Below are positions 37,346 to 46,387 of a stretch of DNA of 64,000 bases, in pieces (the first letter of the stretch is position 1; each line of letters opens with the position of its first letter). The position numbers and the translations under genes were made by a program. The stretch comes from Neorhodopirellula lusitana. Lineage in GTDB: Bacteria > Planctomycetota > Planctomycetia > Pirellulales > Pirellulaceae. The stretch is from assembly GCF_900182915.1 (NCBI RefSeq), contig NZ_FXUG01000010.1:219914-283913 (forward strand), read 5' to 3'. The notes below the pieces were generated by a model, which saw nothing but the letters and a program-made list of their open reading frames with translations, was not told the DNA's origin and searched no databases.

Positions 37346-38494
37346 ATGAACGCCATTGAGTTCCTGACCACCAAGGCAAGTCAGATATTTCAGACGACGG
37401 CTTTCCCCAGCTTAGAAGTAGGGAACGCGATTATGATCGTCGTCGGCCTGATCTTCGTCTACCTGGCGATTGCGAAAGACTATGAACCGTTGCTGTTGGT
37501 TCCCATTGGTTTCGGAATCATTGTTGGAAACATTCCAGCGGTCGAGGGCATGCCGCTTAGCGTTTACGATGAAGGCAGCGTGCTACGGTACTTGTATTTC
37601 GGGGTCGAAAGAGGGGTCTATCCACCGCTGATCTTCTTGGGGATCGGTGCCATGACTGACTTTTCCACGATGTTGTCGAACCCCAAATTAATCCTGCTGG
37701 GTGCGGCGGCGCAAATTGGCGTTTTCGGAACCTTCCTTGGCGCATTGGTGCTGGGGTTTGATCCACACGAAGCCGGTGCAATTGGAATCATTGGTGGTGC
37801 AGACGGCCCAACGGCAATCTTCTTGTCATCTCGACTGGCTCCGCAACTGCTCGGTGCGATCGCCATCGCAGCCTATTCCTACATGGCTTTGGTCCCCGTG
37901 ATTCAGCCACCAATCATGAAGCTGTTGACGACCAAAGAAGAACGCCTGATCCGAATGCCGCCGTCACGCACGGTCTCTACTCGCGAGCGAATTCTGTTCC
38001 CGATTATCGCGTTCCTTGTTTGCACGATGCTTGCACCAGGTGCGATTGTGCTGATTGGAATGCTGTTCTTTGGGAATTTGCTAAAGGAATGCACGGTAAC
38101 CGATCGTTTGGCCGCGACCGCTCGCTCTGGAATGATTGACATCGTGACAATCCTGCTAGGTTTCTGCGTCGGCGCTAGCACCAGTGCACCGTACTTCCTG
38201 AAACAGGAATCGATCCTGATCTTCGTGCTCGGTGCCTTGGCTTTCTCCGTTGCAACCGCTAGTGGCGTGCTGTTTGCCAAGTTCATGAATCTGTTTTTGC
38301 GAACGAAGATCAACCCGCTGCTAGGTGCGGCTGGTGTATCTGCTGTTCCCGATTCCGCTAGAGTGGTTCACATGGTCGGTCGCGAAGCAGATCCACAAAA
38401 CTTTTTGCTGATGCACGCCATGGCTCCCAACGTTGCGGGCGTGATTGGTTCGGCAATCGCCGCGGGTGTGTTGTGGTCGCAACTAGCAAATTAG
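37346..38494 (+). CDS. Sodium-translocating decarboxylase beta subunit
   Basis: A 382-residue integral membrane protein with about nine to ten hydrophobic helices. It carries the signature G-G-A-D153-G-P-T-A-I-F, whose Asp (D203 in Klebsiella OadB) is essential for Na+ transport, followed by S-Y-M-A-L-V-P-V-I-Q-P-P and the C-terminal H-M-V-G-R-E-A-D-P-Q-N. It decarboxylates carboxybiotin and pumps Na+ out of the cell. It completes the set carboxyltransferase, biotin carrier, OadG-like and OadB-like. The gene starts 18 bases after the previous stop. Confidence 0.95.
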   Translation: MNAIEFLTTKASQIFQTTAFPSLEVGNAIMIVVGLIFVYLAIAKDYEPLLLVPIGFGIIVGNIPAVEGMPLSVYDEGSVLRYLYFGVERGVYPPLIFLGIGAMTDFSTMLSNPKLILLGAAAQIGVFGTFLGALVLGFDPHEAGAIGIIGGADGPTAIFLSSRLAPQLLGAIAIAAYSYMALVPVIQPPIMKLLTTKEERLIRMPPSRTVSTRERILFPIIAFLVCTMLAPGAIVLIGMLFFGNLLKECTVTDRLAATARSGMIDIVTILLGFCVGASTSAPYFLKQESILIFVLGALAFSVATASGVLFAKFMNLFLRTKINPLLGAAGVSAVPDSARVVHMVGREADPQNFLLMHAMAPNVAGVIGSAIAAGVLWSQLAN

Positions 38495-38679
38495 TGACGA
38501 CGATACCGTCGCGGCGCGCCGTAACGCACAGCCAGCGTACGACCGCACTGTGTATGCCATTGTGGGAACAGACAATCTTTAGAATAGATCCTTCAAACGA
38601 TGTTCGTTGAGAACATTGGCCTCAGAATTGCTCTTCTAGAAACGTGGTTGTTTCTTCACCCTCAGGCAAGGATTTACAG

Positions 38680-38886
38680 ATGCCCCATCACACCTACAAG
38701 AAGATTGAGATCGTAGGCACATCCACGGTTTCAATGGAAGACGCTGTCAACAACGCCGTTGCGCAGGCAGCGAATTCCGTTCGCGGTCTTAGTTGGTTCG
38801 AGGTCGTTGAAACTCGTGGAACCATCGCAGAAGGGACAGTGTCACACTGGCAAGTGACGGTGAAAATTGGGTTCACCATTGACTGA
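38680..38886 (+). CDS. Dodecin
   Basis: A 68-residue protein of the dodecin family, which forms a 12-subunit shell that binds flavin (or CoA/flavin). Typical blocks: Y-K-K-I-E-I-V-G-T-S, the helix D-A-V-N-N-A-V-A-Q-A, W in L-S-W-F-E-V that stacks on the isoalloxazine ring, and W-Q-V-T-V-K-I-G-F. The frame is open from 38644, but the ATG at 38680 gives the normal length. It lies 185 bases after the decarboxylase operon and may be separate from it. Function: flavin storage and protection from light-driven damage. Confidence 0.93.
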   Translation: MPHHTYKKIEIVGTSTVSMEDAVNNAVAQAANSVRGLSWFEVVETRGTIAEGTVSHWQVTVKIGFTID

Positions 38887-39832
38887 CCGTCAACACGGAA
38901 CCAGGTTTCGATGCCCTCCGTTGCAGTCGCGTGTTGCCAGCTATTGCCAACACAACAATTCAGTTTGCTCTGCCTCGACACGTTTTGCCATTGGTCCAAA
39001 TGGCGTGGAATGGACGGTGTTCCCCCACGTTCTTCACCTTCAACCGTGAAGCCAGCGTCTTTTAAAATGGTTTCAGTCGCATCGGTTGAATTGCGATCGA
39101 AGCTTTCATTTGATGCATGCACTTCCACATAGATCGCTTGGATGCGTGGAAGATGTTCAGTGATGTCGGCAGGCCCCGCCGCACGGCACCTGCGTTGCGC
39201 AGCTTCAAAAGGAAACGGATCGATTCAGCAGCGTCCCATTCAAAGCCGGTTCCAACCGAGGAACTGGCCACGAAGATTCGTGGAACGCCTCTTAAAGATC
39301 TTCGTGAGCAACAGAAACCAAAAGAAGAGGCGCAACCCCACGGGCAAACGGATTCGACGCGACGCTAGGTTGGCCCAGCCCAGGTCTCACTGAACGACAC
39401 GACGTTGGCCCCCCCAGGGTTACCGGCCTGCGGTTCGGCGCAGGAATCGGCAACGCGCGAAGGCATATAGTGCTTAACAGCCTGCTGTTTTCGGTTGCGG
39501 TAGGCACAGATCCTGTGCCATTCGGCTAGAACCATTTGAGAACGAAACGCTTTTAGCCAGCGGACCGTACGACAGAACGTCTGCAGTACCTTGCGACGCA
39601 ATCTTCAACAGACAGTTAAGTCAGCGTGAGGGCTGCATTAAGACGAGCAGCTGGATTGCTCGCTAGGTTAACTTACCGCCGAAAACCGCGTTTGGAAGGC
39701 TCGCACAGATGCGTCGGCAATCAGCTGGATGCTACCCCGATTACGCTCCTGCAAGCTAGCCGAAGTCCCCTGCGTTGGATCGTTGTAGGTTTGCGTTCAA
39801 CAGCCCGCAGCGAAGCAAGTTCCCGGCTGGAA
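38887..39832. other. Gene-poor stretch, nothing recognised
   Basis: About 950 bases. Short frames on both strands lack motifs, signal sequences or ribosome sites. A minus-strand frame at 39365-39601 has no recognisable relatives that I know. Perhaps remnants of lost genes. Confidence 0.45.
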
Positions 39833-40024
39833 TTACTTTGTGATCGAGTCTTGGGCTGAACTCTTGATGGGAGCCGGCTTGTAGTCGGGAGGAAGCTGAC
39901 TTGCATATTCTTCCAGTTCGCTCTTTGCCACACTTCCTTGGGTGGTTGACCCCGATCCGCAACCGACGCAAAGACTGGCTGCAAACAGTAGGGGAATTAT
40001 CATCGACACACGAAAATTCATCAA
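39833..40024 (-). CDS. Small lipoprotein
   Basis: A 63-residue protein with a lipoprotein signal: basic start, hydrophobic I-I-P-L-L-F-A-A-S-L, lipobox L-C-V-G-C. The mature part is 42 residues, with E-L-E-E-Y-A-S-Q-L-P-P-D-Y. Small lipoproteins of this size often lie downstream of DUF1559 genes in planctomycetes. An alternative start is the second ATG at 40021. Role unknown. Confidence 0.75.
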   Translation of the reverse strand: MMNFRVSMIIPLLFAASLCVGCGSGSTTQGSVAKSELEEYASQLPPDYKPAPIKSSAQDSITK

Positions 40025-40222
40025 TCAAACTCGCTCAGATAAGAAAATAAGGCATCAAGAAACTTCGGGACAATAGAATCTGCGAAGGCAACCGAGACGG
40101 GATCCTTACGCCAAATCCTATGATGACTAACGCAAGGTCAAGCACCTCCGCATTCTTAGTAACTCACGTCACCAGTAGCACGTAAATCAAAAGCGTCCAA
40201 CAAACCAGCAATAAACGATCTC

Positions 40223-40411
40223 TTAGCGTTCCTTCATGGCTTGTTCAGCCTCTTCGGCAATCTGGGCTTGCTCGGCATTATATTCCTCCCAGTCTTCAGC
40301 GGACATATCTGCGAATGTATTTGTCCCAGACGAATCACCTGAACCGCCACATCCCACGATTGTAAATGCTGAAACCAAACAACATAGCAACGGAAAACAG
40401 AAACGAAACAT
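40223..40411 (-). CDS. Small lipoprotein downstream of a DUF1559 gene
   Basis: A 62-residue protein: signal L-L-C-C-L-V-S-A-F-T-I-V-G-C with a lipobox, then an acidic mature part (M-S-A-E-D-W-E-E-Y). The ATG at 40411 is preceded by GGGAGAAG; an open frame further upstream to 40612 would not encode a signal. It lies 221 bases downstream of the DUF1559 gene at 40633-41865 on the same strand, matching a common planctomycete pairing, and may be exported with it. Confidence 0.8.
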   Translation of the reverse strand: MFRFCFPLLCCLVSAFTIVGCGGSGDSSGTNTFADMSAEDWEEYNAEQAQIAEEAEQAMKER

Positions 40412-40632
40412 CACTTCTCCCACGACGTCATAGACAAGATTAAAATGAAACAGCAGGACTAAATAGGCATCAATAGGTTGCGTTGCCTGATTAACAGGCA
40501 AGTACACTCGTTCTCTAGTATCTAGACCGCAAGCAACCGTCGATACACCAGCCAAGTCCACAATAGGCGGGGCGTAAGACGCCACTGAAGACCGCTCTCC
40601 AGTGGCGTGCAACTAATTTCCCGAGACAGCCA

Positions 40633-41865
40633 CTAGAACTCCTCGTCAATCACTTCCTTGTTGGCACGGGTGCCAAGAGCACCCCATAGGCCGTAGGGAC
40701 TTTTGCTTCCTGGTGCTTGTGCGTTCGTTCCGCCCGACCAAACTTGCGGGCTACTTGAGTTACCCGCCTCGATGGAATCGGTAATAAACCGCACGGCACC
40801 ATCCCCCATTAACACGTGGACACCGCCGGGGTGACGACTCGATACGGTTGCGATCGAATCCAAGTCGTCCCCATTCCCGCGAGAGCAAAAGCCTTTGTTG
40901 GGAGGCAAGATCGTCATGCAGGCAGAGTGAATTGGCTTCGCGCAAGCCCAGCGATAACCGCGTCCTCTATCTTGTCGTGAATCATTCTGCCACTTCATCG
41001 GCTTCTCTGGATTGGGTCCATTTGCATGCTCTTCGCAAATATTGGGATTCTGCCGAATGTTGACGTTGGTCGTATCAAGGTTCCCACCTGTCAGATTGCC
41101 GCCCGGCAAGACCGTGCGTTTGTCCTTGTCCTGGATGTAGGACGCGATTTCACCCATCGCAATCGTATTGGAAAGTCCGTCTAAAACAGCTCGAAACGCA
41201 GACGCCCGGAGCGAAAACGGCTTGAAGAACCCACGGTGAGTCGATCGAGAATCTTCGGCTCGGAACGAGGGATCTAGTCTTTTCTGATCCCACGTGCCGT
41301 ACATGACGTTGTAACTTGCATCACCCAAGCAAGCGGCGTAGTTCGTCCGCGCTAAAGCTGGCCGTCCCGTACCCTGATCGCTTGGGCAGCGGAAGGCCGG
41401 GAATTCCGTTACCCACGGAATGTATTGCGCATTTGCGGGTGTTGGCCCCATCGCTGGCCAAGGCGCAGCCGGCGTACCAATACCAGCACCGGTGTTACCG
41501 TCGGTTCGCTCCGCACTTGGGTTACTGATTTGCTCCCACGTGGCCTGCTGTTCCACAAAAGGAAGAATACCAACAAGCACACTCAAACGGTAATTGTTGA
41601 AATTGTTCGAATCGCTCCAGGCATTCAAACCACCACCGCCGTTTCCGGTACCACTACCTTGCTTGGGTAGCTTTTGATACGCAGCATGGTAGTTGTGAAT
41701 CGCCAAGCCAATTTGTTTGAAATTATTACTGCAACTCATCCGCCGAGCAGCTTCCCGAGCCGCCTGAACCGCTGGCAACAGCAATCCAACCAACACGCCA
41801 ATGATGGCGATCACCACTAACAATTCCACTAACGTGAAACCACGTCGTCTTTCGGTATCAAACAT
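40633..41865 (-). CDS. DUF1559 pseudopilin-like secreted protein
   Basis: A 410-residue DUF1559 protein. The N-terminus is [24 protein letters not shown], with the prepilin Glu at mature position 5, then [21 protein letters not shown]. The C-terminal [16 protein letters not shown] is the family's second landmark. Same length as its tandem neighbour (42020-43252), with a largely similar head and divergent middle. Role unproven; probably an inner-membrane anchored pseudopilin-like protein with a large extracytoplasmic domain. Confidence 0.95.
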   Translation of the reverse strand: MFDTERRRGFTLVELLVVIAIIGVLVGLLLPAVQAAREAARRMSCSNNFKQIGLAIHNYHAAYQKLPKQGSGTGNGGGGLNAWSDSNNFNNYRLSVLVGILPFVEQQATWEQISNPSAERTDGNTGAGIGTPAAPWPAMGPTPANAQYIPWVTEFPAFRCPSDQGTGRPALARTNYAACLGDASYNVMYGTWDQKRLDPSFRAEDSRSTHRGFFKPFSLRASAFRAVLDGLSNTIAMGEIASYIQDKDKRTVLPGGNLTGGNLDTTNVNIRQNPNICEEHANGPNPEKPMKWQNDSRQDRGRGYRWACAKPIHSACMTILPPNKGFCSRGNGDDLDSIATVSSRHPGGVHVLMGDGAVRFITDSIEAGNSSSPQVWSGGTNAQAPGSKSPYGLWGALGTRANKEVIDEEF

Positions 41866-42019
41866 GTCAAACCTCGCAAGTAAATTGAATCAAATATATA
41901 ACTAGACCAGATCACCCCTGGTGATTCACGGGTAGATCTCATCCGCAACCGTATTCGCACGACCTTGCTTCGGCCGAAGCCGATAAACGCAAAGTAGGCC
42001 CGCTGATAAAGAGCGTGGA

Positions 42020-43252
42020 TCAGAACTCCCCATCAATTACTTCACCGACACTGGCAGTGCCGAGAGAACCCCATAGTCCAAACGGACTGTCGTCTCCATG
42101 ACCGGCCCCGGCTCGATTAAAGACAATGCAGCGAGCCGTTTCCTGGCTTCCAGCTTCGATCGACTCGGTAATGAACTTCACCGCCCCGTCACCCATCAGC
42201 ATGTGACAGCCGCCTTGGTGGCGACTACTAGGAGGCAAAACTCCGTATTCCCCTGGATCATCGGCACCCATGCAGATCACCTTATTCGGCGGGCTACAAA
42301 TCATCACCGCCGTGAATAGAGGCCGACCATACGCCCATTTGTATCCGCGGCGATCTTCCGCATCCGTCAATGTTGCGAGCGCTGTCGCATCGACCCAGAA
42401 CTGAGGTCGTTCGGGATCAAGATAGCCATTGCAGTCTTGGGTAAAACCGGCGTTATTAAGTAAGTTCTGGCCGACTGCTTGGACAGGACGCGTTCTCGCA
42501 TCGCTATCACCCAAATCAGTCGCAATTTCACCAGCACAGAAGGTGTTGGACAACCCGTCAGTGATATCCGCAAACCTTCGCACGCTCCGCGAGCGGAAGA
42601 ATCCACGACAAGCCGCCCCCGCGTTACGCTCCCAGTTTGAAGAGTTTTCCAACAGCCCATCATCGTCTCGGATGTGACCATAGTGCGAGTGGTGAAGACT
42701 ATCGCCCAACGATGCTGCGTAGTTCGTTCGACCTTGCGCAGGAAGTCCAACACCTGGGTCACTCGGACACCTGAGGGTCGGAATGTTCGTCAGCCAAGGC
42801 TGGTAGGGATTGGCTGTGTGATCGGTAAGCGACCTAGCCGGCGAAGGCCCCATTGATTGAAAGAATGGGGCGTTACTGTCTCCATCGGGATCAAGCGGGT
42901 TCGAAATCTGCTCCCACAAGGCCTGTTGTTCAATGTAAGGCGTCAGCCCCACCAACCAGCTCAAACGAAAACGATTGTGGCCGCCAGCCACGTCTGACTC
43001 TGGACTGGGCGTGTTGGCATTGTTAGCATTCGTGGTTCCGCCCGACTGCATCGGAATCTGCTTGAACGCAGAATGATAATTGTGCACACCAAGGCCAAGC
43101 TGCTTAAAATTGTTGCTGCAGCTCATGCGTCGGGCCGCCTCGCGAGCAGCCTGCACCGCGGGCAGCAGGAGGCCGACGAGCACGCCGATGATCGCGATGA
43201 CCACCAGAAGCTCAACAAGAGTGAACCCAATTCTTGACTTCAACGGTTTCAT
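42020..43252 (-). CDS. DUF1559 pseudopilin-like secreted protein (tandem paralogue)
   Basis: A 410-residue DUF1559 protein starting [16 protein letters not shown] with the same prepilin head and C-terminal H-Q-G-G-C-H-M-L-M-G-D-G-A-V-K-F. It lies 154 bases upstream of the other copy on the same strand, so this is a tandem duplication with later divergence of the middle domain. The middle region (about residues 60-330) is where substrate or partner differences would reside. Confidence 0.95.
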   Translation of the reverse strand: MKPLKSRIGFTLVELLVVIAIIGVLVGLLLPAVQAAREAARRMSCSNNFKQLGLGVHNYHSAFKQIPMQSGGTTNANNANTPSPESDVAGGHNRFRLSWLVGLTPYIEQQALWEQISNPLDPDGDSNAPFFQSMGPSPARSLTDHTANPYQPWLTNIPTLRCPSDPGVGLPAQGRTNYAASLGDSLHHSHYGHIRDDDGLLENSSNWERNAGAACRGFFRSRSVRRFADITDGLSNTFCAGEIATDLGDSDARTRPVQAVGQNLLNNAGFTQDCNGYLDPERPQFWVDATALATLTDAEDRRGYKWAYGRPLFTAVMICSPPNKVICMGADDPGEYGVLPPSSRHQGGCHMLMGDGAVKFITESIEAGSQETARCIVFNRAGAGHGDDSPFGLWGSLGTASVGEVIDGEF

Positions 43253-44238
43253 TGGAAGATACCCTATTTATAGAACACGGAGTGTAGATTGGGCTATTGA
43301 GGCAAAGCAAAATTGTTGCCAATACGCCCCTGCAAGTGATCCAACCACCGATGTTTACGTTTTGCTGGACAGGAGAAACGGTTCATGCCGCCTCCTCTGT
43401 CTTAGCGTTAAGTCCTGTTGGGCAATTCTCAATATTTGAGTAATGAATACCGCTTTGAGAACGCGTTGCATCTTCCGCCACTGAACACGAACAACGATGC
43501 GTCGTGACTGCGGGGAAGGCGAGCGTTTCCATAAGACCTATGGTTCACCGAGTAGCTAGATTAGATAAGTGCACGGCGAAACAAATCGAGAAGCGAGTGA
43601 TCTTCTTCACCGTGTAGGTACGCTCCACGAGCATTCAAAAGTTGCCGAAAGAAATCGATGTATTTCTAAAACCTTTTCTGCAGCACTGGCAAAAGCACGT
43701 TCGGATCGCAACCGAATTCGCAACCCAACCCCGGACACGACGACCTTTTCTGCTCCAAAAGACGGCAGCAACTTTGGTTAACATGCGAGGTTTTACGCCT
43801 AACTGCACCAAGACCAGAACTGGACGGCTCCTTCCAATCCATACAGCGGGCACTACAAACCTTCAGTCTTGAATGCGGGATCTTCTCGAGCGGAGAACTT
43901 CTTTTTCGCCGGTGGCCAACAGTCCGTTCGTGGTCACTATCAAATGCCGGTCCTAAGATCGCATGCTTGGTCGATTTGCGACGGAAGAATGCTAACCACA
44001 GCATTTTCCCTGCCTTGCGGATGGACTAGCACCGTTTTTCCGTGAACCTGGAACGACGAAACAATCCATTTCCATGCATAAATCCGCCCATTTTCCAGAC
44101 CATATAAATTGAGTTAATCCCCGGTCAGACGGTCGAACTGGAACAGGAACGGTGCACTTGCATCGCCGTGTCACAGCGAACGACGCAATGCGATCGCAGT
44201 TCGAGGCTGACTCCCCACGGCGCACAGTGAACGTAGTG
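43253..44238. other. Gene-poor stretch, possible remnants
   Basis: About 990 bases between two minus-strand genes. A plus-strand frame near 43840-44030 reads G-G-Q-Q-S-V-R-G-H-Y-Q-M-P-V-L but is interrupted upstream; it could be the remains of a secreted protein gene. No repeat or RNA element was identified. Confidence 0.4.
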
Positions 44239-46080
44239 TTACCGGTACTCAGCAACGGCAGCGGTGTTTCGAAGGAGAACCACCCAGTCTCGCTCAGATG
44301 TGCTGGGAGGACTTCCGAGTGACACGCGGCCTGTGCCACCATGTACGGTCCCGGGGTTGCCTTTCATCATCTTTTCTCCGGTGCGTGGGTTGAACCAATG
44401 CACTGAAAACTGTTGTTCTTTGGCATTGGATAGATCCACGATGGCTTCTCCGCCATTTTTCAGATAAAGCAAGTAAGTATTCCCCTCATTTGCCATCGCC
44501 CAGTTTTCATTCCCGGACACCAACGCATCATTGGGGCTCATGTCAGCGACCTCGCCTGCCAAATTCTCGTTCAAAAATTGGGCCGCAATTCCGACTGACT
44601 TCCAGCAGTCCTCGTATTTTCTGTAATCGATGTGCTTCACATCGTCACCGCCGGCGTAAAACTCCATCTGCCCGCCCGCAAGGACCGCACCCCAAACGGC
44701 TTCTTTTCGCAAGGTGTCCGCCAGCTTATCGGGCCGGCGTCCCCACCACGGTTCGTCGACAGCGACAACCCATGGGTGCCCACTCTTCTCACTTTCCGCA
44801 ACCCACCTCTTAACCTCAGCGTGGTTGCTCAGCACGCTGCTACCTTTCCTCGCTCTTTTAGGCTTAGTTAAGAACGTTTGAAGACTTGGGCCAGTGATGT
44901 CCTCGAATCCGATCAGTTGCGGAAAGATGTCGTCAAATCGGCCAGCTGGACCATTGTGAATCGAGATGTGATCCTGATAGGGAGTCAACGCTCGGATCCG
45001 AGTCGCGAATGCTCTTCTTTGGGAATGGGTGTTGGGCGTTTCGATCCCAGAACCGGCGGCTTGGTTCTCTTCGCCGATGTTCCAGGTGATGGCCATATGA
45101 TGACCGAAGCGGGCGACGAGTTCTCGGTAAAGGATCTTCCGAGCATCGGAGAATTCCCCGTTACCGTCTTTTGATTCGAGGTAGTTCGTGTTTTCCGATT
45201 CCGAAATTTGAAAATGGATCATCAGACCCATCCTATCGAAATGGGTAAACAGCACCTCCCACTGCCCCAACTTCGAGACATCATAGATGTCAATGTTGTC
45301 GGCCCCGGTCCACGGCCATGCCTCTTTGCCGTCACCATACGCGTTCATGCAAAGGAAGTAGTGCGAGTTGACGCCTAGAGACGAGAGGTAGTTCACCAAG
45401 CCAATGATTCCCTTCCCCTTGTCGTCTCCCCACGTCGGATCGCTCAGGTTCCAGTCGCCGAGATTTGGTGAATACAGGTCTTTGGCGTGTCCGGGTGTTC
45501 CGTCAAATTCACCGTACTCTAGAAGCACCTCAGGACTATTGGCTCCCAGCTTGATGAAGAAGTCACCGTCGGCAAATTGGAGGTAACGCTTGCCGACATA
45601 TTGAAGCTTCCCTTTGACGCGGAAGTCTTTTCCCGTTTTATCCTGAGAACCAACTCGAAAGGTTCCCGTTTCACCGTCGGGGCCAGTCCCGCCTGATCCG
45701 CCGGTAAGCTTCGCGGCAACATTGCGGCCCGTAACAAAGCTGGCTTGGTAGGCCCAATCGCCTTCTTCGCCCGCAGTAAAACGTGCCTTCCATTTGCTTC
45801 CACTGGTCGCGGATGACTTAGCCGGGGCCCCATCGGCATCGAAAAACCCAGCGACTTGGTATTCCTTGCCACTGGGTGAAGTGAATGTCACATCCAGCCG
45901 AAAATCCCTGAACGTCGCGGATGCCTCATCGGCTCGTGGACCGTCAAACACAACCTCGATACGATGCCACTTCTTCAAGCTGCCATCGGCATTTTTCTCT
46001 CCATCTACCACCGCCGCAAACGCCGAAAGAGAAAAAACGCTAAGCAGAACAAGAGGCAGCAAGAACGAATGAAGCTTCAT
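44239..46080 (-). CDS. Secreted DUF5060/GH-like protein
   Basis: A 613-residue protein. A signal sequence (L-L-P-L-V-L-L-S-V-F-S-L-S-A-F-A) is followed by a DUF5060-like beta domain (W-H-R-I-E-V-V-F-D-G-P, A-G-F-F-D-A-D-G, G-D-W-A-Y), a central TIM-barrel-like region with N-I-G-E-E-N as a candidate catalytic Glu, and a C-terminal domain with W-F-N-P-R-T-G-E, seen in the putative collagen-binding domains of such proteins. Probable secreted polysaccharide-active enzyme; substrate unknown. The ATG at 46080 begins the signal sequence; an in-frame ATG at 46113 is also possible. Not tightly linked to neighbours. Confidence 0.82.
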   Translation of the reverse strand: MKLHSFLLPLVLLSVFSLSAFAAVVDGEKNADGSLKKWHRIEVVFDGPRADEASATFRDFRLDVTFTSPSGKEYQVAGFFDADGAPAKSSATSGSKWKARFTAGEEGDWAYQASFVTGRNVAAKLTGGSGGTGPDGETGTFRVGSQDKTGKDFRVKGKLQYVGKRYLQFADGDFFIKLGANSPEVLLEYGEFDGTPGHAKDLYSPNLGDWNLSDPTWGDDKGKGIIGLVNYLSSLGVNSHYFLCMNAYGDGKEAWPWTGADNIDIYDVSKLGQWEVLFTHFDRMGLMIHFQISESENTNYLESKDGNGEFSDARKILYRELVARFGHHMAITWNIGEENQAAGSGIETPNTHSQRRAFATRIRALTPYQDHISIHNGPAGRFDDIFPQLIGFEDITGPSLQTFLTKPKRARKGSSVLSNHAEVKRWVAESEKSGHPWVVAVDEPWWGRRPDKLADTLRKEAVWGAVLAGGQMEFYAGGDDVKHIDYRKYEDCWKSVGIAAQFLNENLAGEVADMSPNDALVSGNENWAMANEGNTYLLYLKNGGEAIVDLSNAKEQQFSVHWFNPRTGEKMMKGNPGTVHGGTGRVSLGSPPSTSERDWVVLLRNTAAVAEYR

Positions 46081-46387
46081 GATTATCGATTTCGACTTGG
46101 ATTGGTTGGGCATTCAGACTTTTCACAAATTACGTCAGCACACTGACGCCTTTCAATCAACAACGAGGCCGACTTTGAGTACGAGGCTTCTTCGCCACGC
46201 CCCAGTTTGCAACACGACCCGATCGCCGCTATCTGGCTCACGACTAAGTGCCAGTTGATGTTCGATCGTATTAGGCACAGGCCCTTTGCCGTTCAGCTAA
46301 AAAGGGTTTAAGAACGCAACGACTTTGACTGGCGAACCGCACGGTGGAGCGACTCTGTTACTTTGCTATTTGACTTTCAACAGACCA
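46081..46387. other. Intergenic stretch, nothing recognised
   Basis: About 300 bases between two minus-strand genes; should hold the promoter of the DUF5060-like gene. No clear element seen. Confidence 0.45.

Noticed and set aside
34958..38494. Oxaloacetate decarboxylase pump
   Set aside because: The first gene encodes an acyl-CoA carboxyltransferase, not an OadA/pyruvate-carboxylase type carboxyltransferase, and the location is among methylmalonyl-CoA genes.
39365..39601. Transposase fragment
   Set aside because: Basic residues looked suggestive, but there is no catalytic motif and no inverted repeats nearby.
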